Source: Moritella sp. Urea-trap-13 (GTDB lineage Bacteria > Pseudomonadota > Gammaproteobacteria > Enterobacterales > Moritellaceae). Taken from it: a stretch of DNA of 64,000 nt. Below the pieces are notes generated by a model. It was not told the DNA's origin, searched no databases, and worked only from the letters and a program-made list of their open reading frames with translations. Positions 59,957 to 64,000 of the stretch are shown piece after piece (position 1 is the first letter of the stretch; each line of letters begins with the position of its first letter). The translations under genes were made by a program, and so were the position numbers. The stretch is from contig NZ_PJCA01000034.1 of assembly GCF_002836355.1 (NCBI RefSeq), forward strand, positions 23,223 to 87,222. Reading direction: 5' to 3'.

Positions 59957-61501
59957 ATCAAATCACTGATTCATAAAATAAGTGCGCCACTGGCTGGTGC
60001 ACTTAGCGTCTTTGCTTTTGCGCCGTTTGATTACACCATTAGCGTATACGTATCATTATTTGCCCTACTTTTTATTCTCGACAATAAATCAGCCAAGCAC
60101 GCCGCAGGCTATGCTTTTCTGTGGGGACTTGGATTCTTCGTTGCCGGTCTTCATTGGATTGCAGTAAGTATCTTAGACTTTGGTGGTTTGCCTGTGCCTG
60201 TAGCGGCATTACTAGTGGTACTATTATGTGCTTATCTTGCTATATACCCAGCGCTTTGTGCTTATCTACTTAATCGTTTTACCTCACATTCGGCGTTACT
60301 ACGCTACTTTGTGGCTTTCCCAACTATATGGTTAATCACAGATTGGTTACGTGGTTGGATCATGACCGGCTTTCCTTGGCTGCAATTTGGTTATAGCCAG
60401 ATGGATACCCCTCTCGTTAGTTTCGCGCCAATACTCGGTGTTGAAGGCGTCACAGCGGCTGTTTGCTTGATAACCGCTAGCTTGTATTATGCTTACCGTG
60501 AACGTAAGTTAGTGCTACCCGCGCTGGTAATTACCGTTATCGTGATCTCAGCGGTGTCTTTAAAAGGCCTGCAATGGACAACGCCAGAAGCCGTAAAATC
60601 AATCGCCTTAGTGCAAGGTAATACTGATCAAGATGAAAAATGGTTACCAGAAAAACGCGCAGAGATCCTCAATCAATACTTAGCACTCAGTTTAGACAAT
60701 ACCGATGCAGATATTATCATCTGGCCAGAATCAGCGATCCCAGCATTAGAATTCCAAGTAAAAAATTATTTGGAATATGTAGCCGAATTAATGCGTGAAA
60801 CCAATACCACGCTTATTACCGGCATTATTAACTATCAACGCGTAGACAATATTGATGAATATTACAATGCAGTGATCGTACTTGGTACGCCTGAACAAGA
60901 TGCCAACCACTCGCCAGTAAATGACCGTTATTACAAGAATAAGCTGTTACCAATTGGAGAATTCGTCCCGTTTGAAGATCTGTTAAGACCAATTGCACCA
61001 TTATTCAACTTGCCGATGTCATCATTTCAACGTGGTGGTGAAGAACAGCTAAACTTAGCCGCCAGTAACGTCCATATAGCCACAGCAATATGCTACGAGA
61101 TAGCCTTCAACCAAACCTTAGTGAATACCGTAAAAGCTGATACCGGCTTTATTTTAACGGTCAGTAACGACGCTTGGTTTGGTACGTCTATTGGTCCGGA
61201 TCAACATTTAGAGATCGCACGCATGCGGGCATTTGAATTCCAACGCCCCGTGCTCCGCAGTACCAATACCGGTATTACAGCGGTATATGATGCCCAAGGT
61301 AAAGAAGCTGGTCGTATCGCACAATTCAAAAAAGCGGTATTACGTGTTGATGTCATCCCATATCAAGGGACAACACCGTTTAACCGCTTTGGTAATACGC
61401 CATTGCTAATACTGGCATTGCTATTATTTACCTCGGTGCTTGGACACTATTTTTTCAGTAAGAACACGGTTGATAAAAATCAGCTTAAAAGCTCAGTATA
61501 A
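59957..61501 (+). CDS. lnt: Apolipoprotein N-acyltransferase with a non-canonical start
   Basis: Adds the third acyl chain to lipoproteins in the inner membrane. The frame is open from a stop at 59951 and contains no ATG, GTG or TTG until about 60185, too late: the two N-terminal membrane segments encoded at 59980-60185 match E. coli Lnt (ISAPLAGALSVFAFAPFDY; LHWIAVSILDFGGLPVP). AAAGGA stands 7 bases before an ATC at 59957, which I take as the start, or as a changed ATG. That gives 514 residues (E. coli 512). Nitrilase-type catalytic residues are E258 (WPESAIP), K327 (RYYKNK) and C379 (AICYEI). About seven or eight membrane segments. Confidence 0.88.
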   Translation: MKSLIHKISAPLAGALSVFAFAPFDYTISVYVSLFALLFILDNKSAKHAAGYAFLWGLGFFVAGLHWIAVSILDFGGLPVPVAALLVVLLCAYLAIYPALCAYLLNRFTSHSALLRYFVAFPTIWLITDWLRGWIMTGFPWLQFGYSQMDTPLVSFAPILGVEGVTAAVCLITASLYYAYRERKLVLPALVITVIVISAVSLKGLQWTTPEAVKSIALVQGNTDQDEKWLPEKRAEILNQYLALSLDNTDADIIIWPESAIPALEFQVKNYLEYVAELMRETNTTLITGIINYQRVDNIDEYYNAVIVLGTPEQDANHSPVNDRYYKNKLLPIGEFVPFEDLLRPIAPLFNLPMSSFQRGGEEQLNLAASNVHIATAICYEIAFNQTLVNTVKADTGFILTVSNDAWFGTSIGPDQHLEIARMRAFEFQRPVLRSTNTGITAVYDAQGKEAGRIAQFKKAVLRVDVIPYQGTTPFNRFGNTPLLILALLLFTSVLGHYFFSKNTVDKNQLKSSV

Positions 61502-61551
61502 ATCTCTGTAACCAAATTCTGAAAAAGAATACTGCTCAAAATACCGCAATA

Positions 61552-61582
61552 AAAATGGCACCGAAGTAGGTGCCATTTTTTT
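61552..61582 (+). terminator. Terminator after lnt
   Basis: AATGGCACC / GGTGCCATT, a 9-bp perfect stem with a 6-base loop and five or more T residues. It ends the miaB-lnt operon; A-tract on the left makes it usable for the facing gene too. Confidence 0.9.
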
Positions 61583-61621
61583 CATTAATTATCGATATTC
61601 ATCAATAACAGAATCAAGCTT

Positions 61622-61996
61622 TTAAATAAATAACGCCACTTTAGTTTTAGCGATATAAAAAATCATCACAAAAAACACCATAGTTACCCCGATGCAAAAC
61701 TGACGCAGTTTTAAATTCATCTTCGGCTTAAAGGCCAACATCGCAAACCCGACATAAGCAAATAACAACACAAACTTCTCAGTTACCCAGCCATCGATAA
61801 ATGGATATTGATTGATCGTCACACATAAAGCTAAGCCAGATAAAATAAGCACTAGGTTAAGTACTTTATGAATCTTAAATAACAGCACATTGTTAATATA
61901 TTCAGAGCCTTTAATCGCCCAAAATGTACGTAAAGCAAAACTTAACAAGCTAATTAACAGTAACGCCAGATGCGCTTGCAGTAATAATGGATACAT
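61622..61996 (-). CDS. SirB2 family membrane protein, second copy
   Basis: Small four-helix membrane protein. I start at the ATG 61996 (MYPLLLQAHLALLLISLLSF) with CGGAA upstream, giving 124 residues, the same as the copy beside sirB1. A longer reading from 62083 adds 29 unlikely residues. It shares the motif pattern AxKGSEYINNVLLFKIHKVL after helix 1 and PFIDGWVTEKF in the loop, parallel to PFVDTVMTEKL in the first copy. Monocistronic; function unknown. Confidence 0.82.
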   Translation of the reverse strand: MYPLLLQAHLALLLISLLSFALRTFWAIKGSEYINNVLLFKIHKVLNLVLILSGLALCVTINQYPFIDGWVTEKFVLLFAYVGFAMLAFKPKMNLKLRQFCIGVTMVFFVMIFYIAKTKVALFI

Positions 61997-62187
61997 AATA
62001 ATTCCGTTAACAGAATAGAAATAAGGTTTATTATGATAACCAGCAATAAAAAATCTGTTTTGACCCAGATCATAACTTAACAATGATGTAACAATTTACA
62101 CCGTATACTCTCGTCGTACAAATCGGTAAACTAGCGATATTATATATAGCTAAACAAACACAACTATCTAGCCAAGAGAGATAAGCA

Positions 62188-62817
62188 ATGCAAGTTAAAG
62201 TCATTCCAGTTACGCCTTTTGAACAAAATTGCAGTCTATTAATCTGCCCTGAAACCAAGAAGGCCGCGATCGTTGATCCCGGTGGTGACATTGATAAGAT
62301 TCTTAGCCAAGTAAATAAATACGGTGTAGAAGTAGAAAAGATCTTTCTAACCCATGGTCATATGGATCACGTTGGCGGCACTGAAGCACTTTCAGCGGCA
62401 TTAAAGGTATCAATAGAAGGCCCACATATTGCCGACAAATTTTGGTTAGATCAATTACCGATGCAAGGACAAATGTTTGGTTTTCCAGAAGTACCGCCAT
62501 TTGAACCACAACGCTGGTTAGAACACGGCGATACCATTACATTTGGTAATCAGCAATTAACTGCGCTACACACACCAGGCCATACTCCAGGTCATGTGGT
62601 ATTTAATCACGCAGAGACTAAACAAGTTATTGTCGGTGATGTGCTGTTCAGTGGTTCGATAGGTCGTACTGATTTTCCACAAGGCTGCTTTAATACCTTG
62701 ATGACTGCGATCAAAGGCCAGTTATGGACATTACCAGAAGAAACCGTATTCTTCCCGGGTCATGGACCAACGTCGACTATCGGTCATGAAAAAAGAACTA
62801 ATCCTCACGTAAGATAA
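62188..62817 (+). CDS. MBL-fold hydrolase, YcbL/glyoxalase II-like
   Basis: Metallo-beta-lactamase-fold hydrolase of 209 residues. Metal ligands are visible in THGHMDHVGG (near 56-63), a histidine in HTPGHTPGH (near 131-138), an aspartate in VGDVLFSGS and a terminal histidine in PGHGPTSTIG. It resembles E. coli YcbL, a small type II glyoxalase-like enzyme lacking the C-terminal substrate domain of GloB. Physiological substrate unknown. Divergent from the SirB2 copy. Confidence 0.88.
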   Translation: MQVKVIPVTPFEQNCSLLICPETKKAAIVDPGGDIDKILSQVNKYGVEVEKIFLTHGHMDHVGGTEALSAALKVSIEGPHIADKFWLDQLPMQGQMFGFPEVPPFEPQRWLEHGDTITFGNQQLTALHTPGHTPGHVVFNHAETKQVIVGDVLFSGSIGRTDFPQGCFNTLMTAIKGQLWTLPEETVFFPGHGPTSTIGHEKRTNPHVR

Positions 62818-62873
62818 CGTGTGAATTCAGGTAAGCTCAAGTCAGTGTAATGATGAGCCTGAATAAAAGAATT

Positions 62874-62914
62874 TAAGCCCAAGTATATGCAAATATAACT
62901 TGGGCTTATTTTTA
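62874..62914. terminator. Terminator between the MBL hydrolase gene and eda
   Basis: TAAGCCCAAGT / ACTTGGGCTTA, an 11-bp perfect stem with a 13-base loop, followed by TTTTT on the plus strand. A second small stem (GCCATG / CATGGC, 62922-62935) lies on the eda side. Confidence 0.85.
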
Positions 62915-62951
62915 GCTGAAAGCCATGCACATGGCCATTTATCAGTGGCTA

Positions 62952-63590
62952 TTATTTAGCTTGTACTAACTGGCAAGTCTCACGAGCATTTTTAGCAATG
63001 GTATCCCAGTCATTATTAGTAATAGCAGCTGTTGTTGCGATCCAGCTACCTCCACAGGCAACAACTTGCGGTACAGCAAGATAGTCCATTACATTCGATG
63101 GTTTAATACCGCCTGTAGGCATCAATTTGATTTGGCTATAGGGTCCAACTAAGGCTTTCACCATGTTAACCCCACCCGATGCTTCCGCAGGGAAGAATTT
63201 AACCACCTTGATGCCAAGCTCTAAGGCTTGCTCGATTTGACTCGGGTTATTAATACCGGGAATAATTTTAATGCCATTATCAATGCAATAATTCACAGTG
63301 GTCGGGTTAAAGCCAGGGCTAATAATAAAGTCAGCACCCGCTGCTACCGCTTCATCCACTTGCGCTATGGTTAATACCGTTCCAGCACATAAGAGCACAT
63401 TCGGAAACGCTGCGCGGATACGGCGAATAGATTCACCAGCAGCGGCACTACGAAAAGTGATTTCTGCCGCAGGTAAACCGTTATCAGATAATACTTCAAC
63501 CAGTTTCACCGCATCATCGGCATTTTCAATTTGGATCACAGGCATCACAGCCAGTGCTGCTAACTGATCAATTAACGCATTATTTATCAT
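62952..63590 (-). CDS. eda: KDPG/KHG aldolase
   Basis: Entner-Doudoroff aldolase: splits 2-keto-3-deoxy-6-phosphogluconate to pyruvate and glyceraldehyde 3-phosphate. TIM barrel of 212 residues. Schiff-base lysine K131 in VKFFPAEASGG, catalytic E43 in AAEITFR, phosphate-binding PTGGIKPSN and CGGSWIA. No edd gene is in the window; it could lie beyond, but the adjacent 400 bases hold terminators and a tRNA-like relic, so eda seems to have its own promoter. Confidence 0.96.
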   Translation of the reverse strand: MINNALIDQLAALAVMPVIQIENADDAVKLVEVLSDNGLPAAEITFRSAAAGESIRRIRAAFPNVLLCAGTVLTIAQVDEAVAAGADFIISPGFNPTTVNYCIDNGIKIIPGINNPSQIEQALELGIKVVKFFPAEASGGVNMVKALVGPYSQIKLMPTGGIKPSNVMDYLAVPQVVACGGSWIATTAAITNNDWDTIAKNARETCQLVQAK

Positions 63591-63738
63591 TCCAATCCGA
63601 GTCCTTTTAATTGCATCATGAATAAATTAAGTTGGCTTTAATTTGCCATAGCTGATTCTATCACGAGCAATATAAAGAGGTTGAGAGAGGGGAGGTATTC
63701 GCACAATTATGTGCCATTTTTCATTGAATTTCAGGCAT

Positions 63739-63783
63739 AAAAAAAGCCTCTATCTCTAATAAATAGTTTTAGATTCAGGCTTT
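63739..63783 (-). terminator. Minus-strand terminator upstream of eda
   Basis: On the minus strand AAAGCCT pairs with AGGCTTT, with an inner partial ATCTAA / TTAGAGAT match, and is followed by seven T residues. It would end a leftward transcript coming from beyond 63790, most likely the tRNA-like relic or a stable RNA operon to the right. Confidence 0.75.
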
Positions 63784-63793
63784 CATTGTTTGT

Positions 63794-63945
63794 TGGCAAA
63801 GAGAAAGTGGACGACGGTTATAAATCACAACTCTCGGCCCTCGGCGTGACAGCCCGCTTTTTATAAATAGTCTACGACCACCATGGATGGTGGAAGTGCA
63901 GAAAAATGTAAGGAACATTTTCAGCACCAACTGAACGACTACTCC
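63794..63945 (-). pseudogene. Degenerate tRNA-Asp-like relic
   Basis: On the minus strand, read from 63945: GGAGTAGTCGTTCAGTTGGT (63945-63926) resembles the 5' acceptor and D-arm of gammaproteobacterial tRNA-Asp. After an interruption of about 70 bases, CTGTCACGCCG (63852-63842) equals its anticodon arm with anticodon GTC. Then CGTCCACT (63813-63806) equals its 3' acceptor, and GCCA ends the unit at 63794. The anticodon stem has mismatches and the D region holds extra hairpins, so it cannot be a working tRNA. Alternatives are a structured RNA or chance; the ordered matches make a relic most likely. Confidence 0.55.
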
Positions 63946-64000
63946 ACACAATCTGTTTTTCTGTATGCCTAAATTTCAGGCATAAAAAAACCTGAATCAA

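Larger units (their letters stand above)
63727..63990. repeat. 19-bp direct repeat flanking the tRNA-like relic
   Basis: AATTTCAGGCATAAAAAAA occurs exactly at 63727-63745 and 63972-63990. On the minus strand both are the T-run and downstream part of a terminator. The second terminator's upstream arm lies beyond the window. The second copy also forms TATGCCT / AGGCATA (63964-63984). Confidence 0.85.

Noticed and set aside
60188..61501. lnt read as a 437-residue protein from a GTG at 60188
   Set aside because: This loses about 77 N-terminal residues whose sequence and two membrane segments align with E. coli Lnt; the frame is open upstream and a good ribosome binding site lies before 59957.
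63591..63726. edd or another gene immediately upstream of eda
   Set aside because: No reading frame with family features is present between eda and the terminator at 63739.

Overview
The window is a stretch of core chromosome from an AT-rich, marine-type gammaproteobacterium. Gene order and protein sequence place it near Vibrionales/Alteromonadales. The long-form DapD, the NAD-type isocitrate dehydrogenase and the general character fit a Moritella-like organism, but this is inference from remembered families, not from a database search. I see no insertion sequence, prophage, CRISPR array or defence island. Nearly every gene has a recognisable family and most blocks keep the E. coli order.

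Layout. (1) 1-14.6 kb, minus strand: one long envelope and translation block read right to left: rpsB-tsf-pyrH-frr-uppS-cdsA-dxr-rseP-bamA-skp-lpxD-fabZ-lpxA-lpxB-rnhB (rnhB cut by the left edge). It couples ribosome and translation factors, UMP kinase, isoprenoid and phospholipid precursors, outer-membrane assembly and lipid A synthesis. A strong stringent-type promoter and a conserved rpsB leader precede it. (2) 15-19.8 kb, plus strand: map, glnD, dapD. (3) 20-25 kb, minus strand: a Cache chemoreceptor, the glucose PTS transporter ptsG, truC and yqcC. (4) 25-28.2 kb, plus strand: five consecutive small genes of uncharacterised families (DUF3549, DUF3301, DUF2789, a KfrA-like DNA-binding protein, DUF2310). 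(5) 28-36 kb: syd, queF, a TPR protein with a degenerate GGDEF-like domain, an active-looking diguanylate cyclase, ppnN and xni. (6) 36-46.4 kb: icd, a small secreted basic protein, rlmM, gcvA with a divergent GcvB-type small RNA, then kdsA-sirB1-sirB2-prmC-prfA-hemA read leftwards. (7) 46.5-51.2 kb, plus strand: lolB-ispE-prs-pth-ychF. (8) 51.4-52.7 kb: nine tRNA genes (Met-Gln-Leu-Gln-Leu-Gln-Met-Leu-Gln) behind a textbook promoter. (9) 53-61.5 kb: a chemoreceptor with a periplasmic heme c motif, ubiF, and miaB-ybeZ-ybeY-corC-lnt. (10) 61.6-64 kb: a second SirB2 protein, a metallo-beta-lactamase-fold hydrolase, eda, and at the right edge an unannotated element that looks like an eroded tRNA-Asp between two related terminators.

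Points most worth a second look: lnt has no ATG, GTG or TTG start where one is needed (an ATC sits at ideal spacing from a good ribosome binding site); the heme-c chemoreceptor; the tRNA-Asp-like relic at 63.8 kb; the GcvB candidate; the amplified tRNA cluster with UUCG-capped spacer hairpins; the DUF block between yqcC and syd; the TPR/GGDEF-like plus diguanylate cyclase pair inserted between queF and ppnN; and a perfect hairpin over the first possible ybeZ start codon.
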